A stretch of DNA of 64,000 nucleotides from Bradyrhizobium huanghuaihaiense (lineage in GTDB: Bacteria > Pseudomonadota > Alphaproteobacteria > Rhizobiales > Xanthobacteraceae), in contig NZ_VLLA01000010.1 of NCBI RefSeq assembly GCF_007830635.1, forward strand, positions 186,001 through 250,000, given 5' to 3'. Under the pieces are notes generated by a model, which was not told where the DNA came from, made no database searches, and was given only the letters and a program-made list of their open reading frames with translations. Positions 16,345 to 25,444 of this stretch are shown piece after piece (position 1 is the stretch's first letter; every line of letters starts with the position of its first letter). The position numbers were made by a program, and so were the translations under genes.

Positions 16345-17778
16345 ATGGCGGCGAACGAGGCCGATCAGAAACTCTCGCGCAACGCGCTGATTGCGCTTGT
16401 GATCGGGTCGATGGTCGGCTCCGGCATCTTCGCATTGCCGGCCCAGTTCGGACGCACCACCGGCGCGCTCGGCGCGATCATCGCCTGGGTGATTGCCGGC
16501 ACCGGCATGCTGACGCTGGCCTTCGTGTTCCAGTCGCTGTCCCGCCGCAAGCCGGAGCTCGACGCCGGCATCTACGCCTACGCCAAGGACGGCTTCGGTG
16601 ACTATATCGGCTTTGCCTCTGCAGTAGGCTATTGGATCGGCTGCTGTCTCGCCGACGTCGCCTGCCTCATCCTGATCAAGGCCACGCTCGGGCAGTTCTT
16701 CCCCGTCTTCGGCGACGGCACGACGCCGACCGCGATCGCCTCGGCGTCCCTGCTGCTGTGGAGCGTCCATGTCCTGGTGCTGCGCGGCATCAAGGGGGCT
16801 GCCGCGCTCAACACGGCCACGACCTTCGCGAAAATCATTCCGATCGTGCTGTTCATCATCGTGGCCGCGATCGCCCTGAACGGCGAAGTATTCTCCGGGA
16901 ATTTCTGGGGTGCGGAGCGGCCGGACGCCCGGGACGTGCTGTCCCAGGTCCGTGGCACGATGCTGCTCACCGTGTTCGTGTTCGTCGGCATCGAGGGCGC
17001 GAGCGTGTATTCGCGCTATGCCAGGACGCGTGCCGACATCGGCATCGCAACGGTGACCGGCTTTCTGACGGTGCTCTGTCTTCTCGTGCTCGTGACGCTC
17101 CTGTCCTACGGCATCCTGCCGCGGAGCGGTCTCGCGGACCTGCCGACACCGTCGATGGCGGGCGTGATGGAAGCGATGGTCGGCCGCTGGGGCGGCGTGT
17201 TCATCAGCATCGCCTTGCTGATCTCGATCCTCGGCAACTACCTGTCCTGGTCGCTGCTTGCGGCCGAGATCCTGCACTCGGCGGCGAACCAGCGCACCAT
17301 GCCGGCCTTTCTCGCGCGCGAGAACGCGCACAAGGTTCCTGTCGGGGCGCTCTGGCTCACGAATTGCGTGATACAGGCATTTCTCCTCGTGAGCTGGTTC
17401 GCCGAATATGCCTTCACGCTCGCCCTGAAGATGACGAGCGCGATGACGCTGATCCCGTATTTTCTCGTCGCGGCGTACGGCCTGAAGCTCGCATCGACCG
17501 GCGCGACCTATGATGCCGGCGAGCGCGCCCGCACCACCGACGGGATCGTCGCAGCGGTCGCGACGCTCTACGCGGCCGGCATGATCTACGCCGGCGGACC
17601 GAAATTTCTCCTGCTGTCCGCAATCCTCTACGCGCCGGGAACGCTGCTGTTCCTGATCGCCAAGCGCGAGCGCAAGGAGAGGCTGTTCAGGCCGGTTGAG
17701 TCCGTCCTGTTCGCGGCGATCGCTATCGCCGCCGGCGCCGGAATCTATGGGCTGGCTGTCGGAGCCATCTCGATCTGA
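16345..17778 (+). CDS. APC-family basic amino acid antiporter, second copy
   Basis: A 477-residue permease with the same motifs as the arcD-like gene at 7965-9398: 'GSMVGSGIFALP' in the first helix and 'FVGIEGASVYSRYA' in helix 6. The two are the same length and similar throughout. The start is the ATG giving 'MAANEADQKLSRN'; the frame is open upstream to 16294. Unlike its paralogue it has no deiminase or decarboxylase beside it, so its exchange pair may differ (for example arginine/agmatine or ornithine/putrescine). It acts in the inner membrane. Confidence 0.87.
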   Translation: MAANEADQKLSRNALIALVIGSMVGSGIFALPAQFGRTTGALGAIIAWVIAGTGMLTLAFVFQSLSRRKPELDAGIYAYAKDGFGDYIGFASAVGYWIGCCLADVACLILIKATLGQFFPVFGDGTTPTAIASASLLLWSVHVLVLRGIKGAAALNTATTFAKIIPIVLFIIVAAIALNGEVFSGNFWGAERPDARDVLSQVRGTMLLTVFVFVGIEGASVYSRYARTRADIGIATVTGFLTVLCLLVLVTLLSYGILPRSGLADLPTPSMAGVMEAMVGRWGGVFISIALLISILGNYLSWSLLAAEILHSAANQRTMPAFLARENAHKVPVGALWLTNCVIQAFLLVSWFAEYAFTLALKMTSAMTLIPYFLVAAYGLKLASTGATYDAGERARTTDGIVAAVATLYAAGMIYAGGPKFLLLSAILYAPGTLLFLIAKRERKERLFRPVESVLFAAIAIAAGAGIYGLAVGAISI

Positions 17779-17808
17779 CCGATTGTCGCTGACCGCATGG
17801 AGGCGAGT

Positions 17809-18048
17809 ATGAACATCTGGACCGTGTATCGCACCTTGATGCTGAGCGCAGTGGTGGCCGTCGCCGCGCCGTCGACCATTTCCGTGGCTCAGCCGAAGGA
17901 CGGCACCGTGGCGGCGCCGAAGCAAACCGGCGCGGCTGCGCCAAGCGATGCAAGACCCAACACCAATACAAATCCGGTCAAGCACCGCTATTGGCGTCAT
18001 CGCGGCGGCAAGCATCCGCATTATGGCAGCCGCCGCGTTCGCACCTGA
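17809..18048 (+). CDS. Small exported His/Arg-rich protein
   Basis: A 79-residue protein with a signal peptide ('LMLSAVVAVAAPSTISVAQ') and a low-complexity mature part rich in Pro, Ala and Thr. It ends in a His/Arg/Tyr-rich tail ('KHRYWRHRGGKHPHYG') that could bind metal or anionic polymers. The start is the ATG preceded by GGAGGCGAGT; an upstream ATG at 17797 would itself contain this ribosome-binding site, so it is less likely. It lies between the antiporter and an AI-2E-family gene. The family is not recognised. Confidence 0.6.
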   Translation: MNIWTVYRTLMLSAVVAVAAPSTISVAQPKDGTVAAPKQTGAAAPSDARPNTNTNPVKHRYWRHRGGKHPHYGSRRVRT

Positions 18049-18059
18049 GACAAGGCCAC

Positions 18060-19199
18060 ATGACGGCGGACCGATCAATGAGCGATTCCAGGATCGGACC
18101 AGAGCGAGTCCACGGGGTCGTTCTGCACGCGAGCCCCGTCGACGAATCCGGGCAAGCCGGAGGGCCGAGCCTGCTCGCGATCGGCCTCACTTTGCTCGCC
18201 GCAGCCGTTGCCCTGTTCCTGGTGTGGCAAACGGTGTCCAGCCTCCTCATCGTCTTCGCGGGGGTGCTGTTCGCAGCCTTTCTGGATGCCGCGGCGCGGG
18301 CTCTGGCGCCGGTCCTTCCGCTCAGCCGCATCTGGCGTCTGACATTCGTTCTCCTGCTGCTCTCAGCCTTGTCGGGCTTTGGACTGGTCTGGGGCGCCGG
18401 CAAGCTGCCGGAGCAGACGCGCCTGCTGCTGAAGGTCATGGATGCCCAGGTCGATATTCTGCAAGAGCACCTGTTGTCCTATGGCGTGGACCTGCTCGGC
18501 CCGGAATGGGGGCGCGACTTCGCCCAATGGCTGTTCGCCGATCAGGGCCGGTTTCTCAGCCACGCGCAATTCCTGCTGGGGGGTGCCTCGAGTCTTCTGA
18601 CCGGTGTGCTCGTGGTCGTGTTCCTGGGGATTCTCTTTGCCTTCGATCCCACCAGCCACCGCGAGAGCCTGGTCGTGCTGGTCAGGCCATCCTACCGCGC
18701 CCGCATGCGCGCCGTGATGGACGAAATCGGCAACGTCATGCGGCTATGGCTCGTCGGCCAGTTGATCCGCATCATCCTGATGACGCTCTGCGTCTGGCCG
18801 GCGCTCTATCTCATCGGGCTACCGGGACCGTTCCTGCTGGGATTGCAGGCGGGCTTGTCGAATTTCATCCCCTATCTCGGGCCGATCGTCGCCGCGATCC
18901 CGATCGCGCTCGTGGCGATGCCGCTCGGCGCCTCGCTGCTGATCTGGGCCGTCGCCGTCTACACCATCATCCAGTCGATCGAGGGCTACGTGATCGGCCC
19001 CCTGATCCAGCGCCGGGCGGTCGAGACACCGCCCGCCTGGACGCTGGTTGCGATCGTCCTGCTCGGTGCCCTGTTCGGCGTCATGGGCATTGCGCTGGCG
19101 ATGCCGCTCGTCGCCGTCGGGCGGGTCGCGATCATCCGGTTCTACGTCGAGGACTATCTCGGCGACGGTCGCGCGCCGGCAACCGAAAATCGTGAGTGA
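18060..19199 (+). CDS. AI-2E family transporter (TqsA/PerM-like)
   Basis: A 379-residue inner-membrane protein of the AI-2E/PerM family. Paired N-terminal helices ('LLAIGLTLLAAAVALFLVW', 'LIVFAGVLFAAFLDAAA') and a cytoplasmic domain around 110-190 are followed by a C-terminal set of helices with the family signature 'GLSNFIPYLGPIVAAIP' and 'YVIGPLIQRRAVETPP'. Members export small molecules or ions; the autoinducer-2 role is shown only for a few. The start could be this ATG or the ATG at 18078. It is 6 bases before the next membrane protein gene, so the two are probably cotranscribed. Confidence 0.9.
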   Translation: MTADRSMSDSRIGPERVHGVVLHASPVDESGQAGGPSLLAIGLTLLAAAVALFLVWQTVSSLLIVFAGVLFAAFLDAAARALAPVLPLSRIWRLTFVLLLLSALSGFGLVWGAGKLPEQTRLLLKVMDAQVDILQEHLLSYGVDLLGPEWGRDFAQWLFADQGRFLSHAQFLLGGASSLLTGVLVVVFLGILFAFDPTSHRESLVVLVRPSYRARMRAVMDEIGNVMRLWLVGQLIRIILMTLCVWPALYLIGLPGPFLLGLQAGLSNFIPYLGPIVAAIPIALVAMPLGASLLIWAVAVYTIIQSIEGYVIGPLIQRRAVETPPAWTLVAIVLLGALFGVMGIALAMPLVAVGRVAIIRFYVEDYLGDGRAPATENRE

Positions 19200-19205
19200 C
19201 CCACC

Positions 19206-19805
19206 ATGAGCGAAACCGATGCACAGCAACGCGATGCTCCCGAGCCTCCCCTGACGCGCGCAGGGGCCGGCCGTTTTCTCTGGCAGCAGCTTCCATACGC
19301 CGTTGCCTTGCTGCTCGCCATCGCAGGCGTCGCCTATACGAACGTCTCGCACCAACCGCTGGTCGGCTATTGGGAATTCCTGGCGCTTGCCATCGGCGTC
19401 GTCTGCGTCATCACCAAATGGCCGGAGACCGAAGGCAGGGACAGGCAGATCCGCCTGGTGTGGACCCAGGCGCTGCACTGGATCGCGGTCCTGATCACGA
19501 TGAACATCATGCTGGTCTCCGGTGTCCAGCAGATGCTTCCAACCCCGGCGACCGGTCTCGTGCTGTTGACGCTGCTTGCGCTCGGCACGTTCCTTGCGGG
19601 CATCAGCCTGCTGTCGTTGCAGATCGCCTTTCTCGGCCTTGCGATGGGCGCGGCCGTCCCGGCGATATCCTGGCTGAAGCAGTCCATCTTCTTCTTCCTG
19701 CTCGGCGCCGTGCTGCTGATCGGTCTCGCGATCTCGTTCTGGCTGCGCCAGGACAGCCGCCCGTCGCGCGGCACGACGAGAGCCCAACACCAGACGGAGG
19801 GTTGA
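19206..19805 (+). CDS. Conserved inner-membrane protein of unknown function
   Basis: A 199-residue protein with about five hydrophobic helices ('LPYAVALLLAIAGVAYTNV', 'YWEFLALAIGVVCVITKW', 'ALHWIAVLITMNIMLVSGV', 'LVLLTLLALGTFLAGISLL', 'IFFFLLGAVLLIGLAISFW'). The N-terminus is short and polar and the C-terminus basic. It is packed between the AI-2E-family gene and the DUF992 gene (stop TGA directly followed by the next ATG), suggesting a single operon. I do not recognise the family. Confidence 0.75.
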   Translation: MSETDAQQRDAPEPPLTRAGAGRFLWQQLPYAVALLLAIAGVAYTNVSHQPLVGYWEFLALAIGVVCVITKWPETEGRDRQIRLVWTQALHWIAVLITMNIMLVSGVQQMLPTPATGLVLLTLLALGTFLAGISLLSLQIAFLGLAMGAAVPAISWLKQSIFFFLLGAVLLIGLAISFWLRQDSRPSRGTTRAQHQTEG

Positions 19806-20288
19806 ATGCGAACATTGCGCTATGTTGCGGTCATCTGCGTGTTGACCGTTCTTTGCACCACCACGTCCGCGCGCGCCGAGAGATTCAGGATTGGCAGGCT
19901 GCTGTGCTTCTCCGAGCCTCGCGTCGGGCTGGTGCTGGGATCGACACAGGCGATGCGCTGCGTGTTCAGCGCGATACGTCCGCCCCGGCAATACGTCTAC
20001 GAGGGTCGGATCAGGCGCGTCGGGCTAGACCTCGGCGTGACCAGCGCCGGCACGTTGTCCTGGGCGGTCTTCGCCCGGAATTCGCGGATTGGCCCCGGCA
20101 CGCTGCGCGGCAGCTATGTCGGCGCGAGCGGCAATTTTGCATTGGGCCCCGGCCTCGGCGCCAACGTCCTGATCGGCGGCTCGCGGAGGAGCGTGATGTT
20201 GCAGCCGATCTCGATCGAACGTTCGATCGGGCTCAATCTCGCGGCTGGCGTGACCCATCTGACGTTGGGACCGCGAGGCCCGCAATAA
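19806..20288 (+). CDS. DUF992 family exported protein
   Basis: A 160-residue protein with a signal peptide ('VAVICVLTVLCTTTSARA'). The mature DUF992 pattern follows: 'RIGRLLCF', 'AMRCVFSA', 'YVYEGRIRRVGLDLGVTSAG', 'LSWAVFA', 'GTLRGSYVGASG' and 'GLGANVLIGGS'. Two cysteines probably form a disulfide. The family is a periplasmic, lipocalin-like or beta-rich group of unknown function, common in rhizobia. It begins immediately after the stop of the preceding membrane protein and lies 23 bases before the HlyD-type gene, so it may belong to the exporter operon. Confidence 0.85.
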   Translation: MRTLRYVAVICVLTVLCTTTSARAERFRIGRLLCFSEPRVGLVLGSTQAMRCVFSAIRPPRQYVYEGRIRRVGLDLGVTSAGTLSWAVFARNSRIGPGTLRGSYVGASGNFALGPGLGANVLIGGSRRSVMLQPISIERSIGLNLAAGVTHLTLGPRGPQ

Positions 20289-20311
20289 TCCGCATCCTGT
20301 CTGGTGGTTCG

Positions 20312-21400
20312 ATGAAAACGACCTGGACCATGACACGCAATCGGAAACGCTGGCTGATCGCCATCCTCGTCGCGGCTGTCTGCGCAGGCGGGTACTTCGC
20401 CTGGCAGACGCTTGGAGGCGACAGACTTCCGAGCGGGTTCGCTAGCGGCAACGGGCGCATCGAGGCCGTCGAGATCGACATCGCCACCAAGACGCCGGGG
20501 CGCATCCGCGACATCCTGGTGCGGGAAGGCGATCTGGTCTCGGCGGGACAGGCGCTCGCACAGATGGATACCGTGCAGCTCGAGGCGCAGTACCGCCAGG
20601 CCGAGGCCCAGTTACGGCGAGCCACGATCGGCATCGAGACCGCCCGGAGCCTCGTGACCCAGCGCCAGGCCGAGAAGAAAGCCTCAACAGCCGTTGTCGA
20701 CCAACGCGGTGCAGAGCTGGACGCTGCCGATCGAAAGCTGCAACGCTCCGAGCAATTGATCAGAACCAATGCCGTTCCTCAGCAGGTGCTCGACGACGAC
20801 CGCGCGGCTGCCAACGGCGCCCGTGCAGCCGTCGCGGCGGCAGAGGCCCAGCTCGCCGCCTCGGGCGCCGCCATCAGTGCGGCCGAGGCGCAGGTGATCG
20901 ATGCGGAGGCTGCGGTCGAAGCGGCGAAAGCGGCCATCGAGAGCATCAAGGCCGATCTCAACGATTCGACACTCCGCGCACCCCGCGACGGGCGCGTCCA
21001 GTTTCGCGTCGCCCAGCCGGGCGAGGTTCTCAGCGCCGGCGGACGCGTGCTCAATCTCGTCGATCTCGGCGATGTCTTCATGACCTTCTTCCTGCCGACG
21101 GCGCAGGCCGGCCGCGTCGCGATCGGTTCGGAGGTCCGCCTCATCCTCGACGCCGCGCCGCAATGGGTCATCCCGGCCACGGCGACGTTCGTTGCCAGCG
21201 TTGCCCAGTTCACGCCGAAGACGGTCGAGACCGAGGAGGAGCGGCAGAAGCTGATGTTCCGCGTCAGGGCGCATATTTCGCCGGAGCTGCTGCGGCGAAA
21301 CATCGAGCAGGTCAAAACCGGCCTGCCCGGCCGCGCCTTCGTCCGCATCGATTCCAACGCCGCGTGGCCGGCAGAGCTGACGGGACGCCTCGTCAAATGA
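20312..21400 (+). CDS. HlyD/YhiI-type membrane fusion protein
   Basis: A 362-residue adaptor anchored by one N-terminal helix ('WLIAILVAAVCAGGYFAW'). Biotinyl-lipoyl-like halves are present ('GRIEAVEIDIATKTPGRI' and 'LRAPRDGRVQFRVAQPGE'), separated by a long Ala/Gln/Glu-rich coiled-coil hairpin (about 95-210). It overlaps the next gene by 4 bases (ATGA). The order adaptor, dual-ATPase/permease, permease matches the yhiI-rbbA-yhhJ operon of enterobacteria. It should bridge the ABC exporter to an outer-membrane channel that is not encoded here. Confidence 0.92.
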   Translation: MKTTWTMTRNRKRWLIAILVAAVCAGGYFAWQTLGGDRLPSGFASGNGRIEAVEIDIATKTPGRIRDILVREGDLVSAGQALAQMDTVQLEAQYRQAEAQLRRATIGIETARSLVTQRQAEKKASTAVVDQRGAELDAADRKLQRSEQLIRTNAVPQQVLDDDRAAANGARAAVAAAEAQLAASGAAISAAEAQVIDAEAAVEAAKAAIESIKADLNDSTLRAPRDGRVQFRVAQPGEVLSAGGRVLNLVDLGDVFMTFFLPTAQAGRVAIGSEVRLILDAAPQWVIPATATFVASVAQFTPKTVETEEERQKLMFRVRAHISPELLRRNIEQVKTGLPGRAFVRIDSNAAWPAELTGRLVK

Positions 21401-24171
21401 ACAACGCGTCTCAACCTCGATCCTCGCTCGCGCCGGTGATACGCCTCGAGGCGGTCGGCCTGCACTACGGGGCGATCCGCGCACTCGATCGCATCGCCCT
21501 CGAGATTCCCGCGGCACGCATGGTGGGCCTGATCGGACCCGACGGCGTCGGCAAATCCAGCCTGCTCTCGCTCGTTGCCGGGGCTCGCGCGATCCAGGAT
21601 GGCCGCGTTCACGTGCTCGGCGGAGACATGGCCGACGCCGCCCACCGGCGGCGGACCTGCCCGCAGATCGCCTATATGCCGCAGGGCCTCGGCAAGAATC
21701 TCTACCCGACGCTCTCCGTATTCGAGAATGTCGATTTCTTCGGCCGCCTGTTCGGTCATGACAGGCGCGAGCGCGAGGAGAGAATTCGGGAGCTCCTGGG
21801 GAATACAGGCCTTGCGCCGTTCGCTGACCGGCCCGCGGGCAAGCTGTCCGGCGGCATGAAGCAGAAGCTCGGGCTCTGCTGCGCCTTGATCCACGATCCC
21901 GACCTGCTGATCCTCGACGAGCCGACCACCGGCGTCGACCCACTCTCGCGCCGCCAGTTCTGGGAGCTGATCGACGAGATCCGGAAGGATCGCCCCGGCA
22001 TGAGCGTCATCGTCGCGACCGCCTACATGGAGGAAGCGGCGCGGTTCGACTGGCTGGTTGCGATGAATGACGGGCATGTGCTCGCCACCGGGACACCGGC
22101 CGAGTTGCTGCGACAGACCGGCACCGACAATCTCGATGCCGCCTTCATCGCACTGCTGCCCGAGCAGCAGCGACGGGACCACAGGGAGGTGGTGATCCCG
22201 GCTCGCGCAAGCGATCACGACGATGACATCGCGATCGAGGCCAAGCATCTCACCGTCAGATTCGGCGACTTCACGGCGGTCGACAATGTCAGCTTCCGCA
22301 TCGCCCGCGGCGAGATCTTCGGCTTTCTCGGCTCCAACGGCTGCGGCAAGACCACGACGATGAAGGTCCTGACCGGACTGTTGCCGGCCAGCGAGGGCGA
22401 TGCCTGGCTGCTCGGGCGCGAGGTCGATCCCAGGGACATGGATGTCCGACATCGCGTCGGCTACATGTCGCAGGCGTTCTCGCTCTATTCGGAGCTGACG
22501 GTTCGCCAGAATCTCGAGCTGCACGCGCGCCTTTTCCGGCTCGCACCCGATACGATCGAGGATCGAGTCCACGCCATGGCCGGACGCTTCGATCTCACCA
22601 GGGTGATCGACGCCCTGCCCGACGCCCTCCCGCTCGGCGTTCGCCAGCGCCTGTCGCTGGCCGTCGCCATGATCCATGCGCCCGATATCCTGATTCTGGA
22701 CGAGCCGACGTCGGGCGTCGATCCCGTGGCGCGCGACGGCTTCTGGCAGATCCTGTCCGACCTGTCGCGACAGGACAGCGTCACGATCTTCGTTTCCACC
22801 CATTTCATGAACGAGGCGGAGCGCTGCGACCGCATCTCGCTGATGCATGCCGGCAAGGTCATGATCAGCGATACACCGGAACGGATCGCGGCACGGCGCG
22901 GCAATGGAAGCCTCGAGGAGGCTTTCGTCGCCTATCTCAAGGACGCGATCGCCGCGACGGAAACGACCAAGGCAGCTCCCGCGCCGTACACGGCCACCCC
23001 CGCAACCGCAAAGACGCACGGAGCGGTGCATGGCGCATTGAGCTTCTTCGATCCGCGCCGCATGTTCGCCTACACGCAACGGGAAGCGCTCGAGCTCAAG
23101 CGCGATCCGATCCGCGCCACCCTCGCGATCCTCGGCAGCCTCATCCTGATGTTCGTGATGGGCTATGGCATCAACATGGACGTCGAAGACCTCTCCTTCG
23201 CCGCAATGGACCGCGACGACACCACAGTCAGCCGGGACTATATCCTCCAGATCGCCGGCTCGCGCTACTTCACCGAGCTCGCCCCGATCACCGACTATGA
23301 CGATCTCGACCGCCGCATGCGCAGCGGCGAACTCAGCCTCGCCATTGAAATTCCTCCGGGCTTCGGCCGCGACGTCGCGCGCGGCAGCAACGTTCAGATC
23401 GGTGCATGGGTCGACGGCGCAATGCCGTCGCGTGCCGAGACGGTGCGCAGCTACGTGCAGGCGATGCACGCGACCTGGCTGGCGCAACGCGCCCGGCTGC
23501 TCTATGGCGATGCCGCCACGACCGGCGACTTCCAGCTCGAGGTCCGCTTCCTCTACAACCCCGACATCCGGAGCATCGTCGCGATGGCGCCGGCCGTGAT
23601 CCCGCTCCTGCTGCTGATCATTCCGGCGATCCTGGCGACGCTGAGCGTCGTGCGCGAGAAGGAGCTCGGATCGATCATCAATTTCTACGTCACGCCGGTG
23701 ACGCGGATCGAGTTCCTGGTCGGCAAACAGCTTCCCTATGTCGCGCTCGCCATGCTGAACTTCTTCCTGCTGACCGCCTTTGCGGTATTCATATTCCGTG
23801 TCCCCTTCACGGGCAGCTTCGTCGTGTTCACATCGGCCGCGCTCCTGTACGTCGTCATCACCACCGCGATGGGTCTGGTGATCTCGTCATTCATGACGAG
23901 CCAGATTGCCGCGATCTTCGCGACCGCGCTGCTCACCATGATTCCGGCCACGCAATATTCGGGGCTCGTCGATCCCGTATCCTCGCTCCAGGGCGCGGGC
24001 GCGATCATCGGGCGGATCTATCCGACCGCGCACTTCGTCACCATCACGCGCGGCACGTTCTCCAAGGGGCTCGACTTCGGCGATCTCTCCGGACCGTTCC
24101 TGGCACTTCTCGTAACCATCCCGGTGCTGCTCGTCCTCGGCGTCGCGCTCCTCAGAAAGCAGGCGAACTAG
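21397..24171 (+). CDS. rbbA: RbbA-type ABC exporter: two ATPase domains fused to an ABC-2 permease
   Basis: A 924-residue fusion. The first ATPase domain (about 10-230) has Walker A 'GPDGVGKSS', signature 'KLSGGMKQKLG' and Walker B 'LLILDEPTTGVDP'. The second (about 280-510) has Walker A 'GSNGCGKTT', signature 'LPLGVRQRLSLA' (degenerate, LSGG replaced by PLGV) and 'ILILDEPTSGVDP'. An ABC-2 permease follows (about 545-920), with a large extracytoplasmic loop and C-terminal helices. Length and layout match E. coli RbbA (about 911). RbbA was reported as a ribosome-associated ATPase, but the context with an adaptor and a second permease supports export. The start overlaps the adaptor stop. Confidence 0.93.
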   Translation: MNNASQPRSSLAPVIRLEAVGLHYGAIRALDRIALEIPAARMVGLIGPDGVGKSSLLSLVAGARAIQDGRVHVLGGDMADAAHRRRTCPQIAYMPQGLGKNLYPTLSVFENVDFFGRLFGHDRREREERIRELLGNTGLAPFADRPAGKLSGGMKQKLGLCCALIHDPDLLILDEPTTGVDPLSRRQFWELIDEIRKDRPGMSVIVATAYMEEAARFDWLVAMNDGHVLATGTPAELLRQTGTDNLDAAFIALLPEQQRRDHREVVIPARASDHDDDIAIEAKHLTVRFGDFTAVDNVSFRIARGEIFGFLGSNGCGKTTTMKVLTGLLPASEGDAWLLGREVDPRDMDVRHRVGYMSQAFSLYSELTVRQNLELHARLFRLAPDTIEDRVHAMAGRFDLTRVIDALPDALPLGVRQRLSLAVAMIHAPDILILDEPTSGVDPVARDGFWQILSDLSRQDSVTIFVSTHFMNEAERCDRISLMHAGKVMISDTPERIAARRGNGSLEEAFVAYLKDAIAATETTKAAPAPYTATPATAKTHGAVHGALSFFDPRRMFAYTQREALELKRDPIRATLAILGSLILMFVMGYGINMDVEDLSFAAMDRDDTTVSRDYILQIAGSRYFTELAPITDYDDLDRRMRSGELSLAIEIPPGFGRDVARGSNVQIGAWVDGAMPSRAETVRSYVQAMHATWLAQRARLLYGDAATTGDFQLEVRFLYNPDIRSIVAMAPAVIPLLLLIIPAILATLSVVREKELGSIINFYVTPVTRIEFLVGKQLPYVALAMLNFFLLTAFAVFIFRVPFTGSFVVFTSAALLYVVITTAMGLVISSFMTSQIAAIFATALLTMIPATQYSGLVDPVSSLQGAGAIIGRIYPTAHFVTITRGTFSKGLDFGDLSGPFLALLVTIPVLLVLGVALLRKQAN

Positions 24172-25284
24172 ATGCGCGGAGGCAACATCGTTCAGCTCGG
24201 CGTCAAGGAATTGCGCGGCCTCGTGCGCAATCCCATGATGCTCGCACTGATCATCTATGCCTTTACCGTCTCGATCTACACCGCCTCCAGGGCCCAGCCG
24301 GAAACGCTCAACCAGGCGGCACTGGCCATCGTCGACGAGGACAAGTCGCCCGCCGCCACGCGCATCATCACGGCGTTCAGCCCGCCCTATTTCGCGGTTC
24401 CGCGACTGATATCGCAATCGGACATGATGAGCCGCATGAACGCGGGCCTCGACACCTTCGCGCTGAACATCCCGCCCAACTTCCAGCGCGACCTGCTTGC
24501 GCGGAGATCGCCGGCCATCCAGCTCAATGTCGATGCGACCCGGATGTCGCAGGCCTTCACGGGAAGCGGCTATATCCAGTCCATCGTCAGCGACGAGGTC
24601 AGCGAGTTCCTGTCCCGCTATCGTTCGGCTGCCCCCTTGCCGATCGACCTGGCGCTGCGCGCACGCTTCAATCCCGAACTCAACAAGAGCTGGTTCGGAG
24701 CCATCAACAACATCATCTCCTCCGTCACGATGCTGTCGATCATCCTGACAGGGGCGGCCCTGATCCGGGAACGCGAGCACGGCACGATCGAGCATCTGCT
24801 GGTCATGCCGGTGACACCCTTCGAGGTGATGGCGAGCAAGATCTGGTCGATGGGCCTAGTCGTCCTCGTCGCGGCCAGCGTGTCGCTCATCTTTGTCGTG
24901 CAGGGACTGCTGGCCGTCCGGATCGGCGGCTCGGTCCCGCTCTTTCTGTGCGGCACCGCTCTTTATCTCTTTGCCACCACCAGCATGGGCATTTTTCTCG
25001 CCACATCCGCCGGCACGATGCCGCAATTCGGTCTGCTCCTGATGCTGGTGCTGATGCCGCTGCAGATGTTGTCGGGCGCCACGACACCGAGGGAGAGCAT
25101 GCCCGAGCTGATCCAGAACATCATGCTCGCCGCGCCGAACACCCATTTCGTGATCATGGCCCAGGCCATCCTGTTCCGCGGTGCCGGGCTCGCCGTCGTG
25201 TGGCCGCAGCTCGCAGCATTGCTGGTGATCGGCGGACTGTTGTTCTTCCTGTCGCTGCGTCGCTTCCGGCAATTCCTGCAGTGA
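24172..25284 (+). CDS. yhhJ: ABC-2 type permease (YhhJ-like)
   Basis: A 370-residue permease starting directly after the RbbA stop. It has one N-terminal helix ('PMMLALIIYAFTVSIYT'), a periplasmic domain of about 150 residues with 'LAIVDEDKSPAATRI', and five C-terminal helices with the ABC-2 signature 'REREHGTIEHLLVMPVTPFEVMASK'-like stretch between helices. It would pair with the permease half of RbbA to form the translocation path of the YhiI-RbbA-YhhJ exporter. The substrate is unknown. Confidence 0.92.
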   Translation: MRGGNIVQLGVKELRGLVRNPMMLALIIYAFTVSIYTASRAQPETLNQAALAIVDEDKSPAATRIITAFSPPYFAVPRLISQSDMMSRMNAGLDTFALNIPPNFQRDLLARRSPAIQLNVDATRMSQAFTGSGYIQSIVSDEVSEFLSRYRSAAPLPIDLALRARFNPELNKSWFGAINNIISSVTMLSIILTGAALIREREHGTIEHLLVMPVTPFEVMASKIWSMGLVVLVAASVSLIFVVQGLLAVRIGGSVPLFLCGTALYLFATTSMGIFLATSAGTMPQFGLLLMLVLMPLQMLSGATTPRESMPELIQNIMLAAPNTHFVIMAQAILFRGAGLAVVWPQLAALLVIGGLLFFLSLRRFRQFLQ

Positions 25285-25444
25285 GGTCCCGCGGGATCAT
25301 CTTGCGTCCGACCGGGTACAGACCCGAAGGGGGATGCGAACATTACCGCCCGGCGGCTCAGGGTTTCGTCTGATGTCGGCATGGCGGGTTCGCCGCTAGG
25401 ATTCACCATCTGTCGATGGAACCATCGTTGTCCGGGAGGATCGC

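Noticed and set aside
15946..18078. Long minus-strand open frame (710 codons)
   Set aside because: Antisense to the second antiporter gene, with a low-complexity Arg/Asp/His-rich product and no family signal.
20779..23487. Long minus-strand open frame (902 codons)
   Set aside because: Antisense to the HlyD and RbbA genes, which have full domain evidence; the composition is typical of a shadow.
25285..25444. EcfG-type general stress promoter before HdeD
   Set aside because: GGAAC and CGTT both occur near 25420, but only about 3 bases apart, far too close for a sigma-EcfG promoter.
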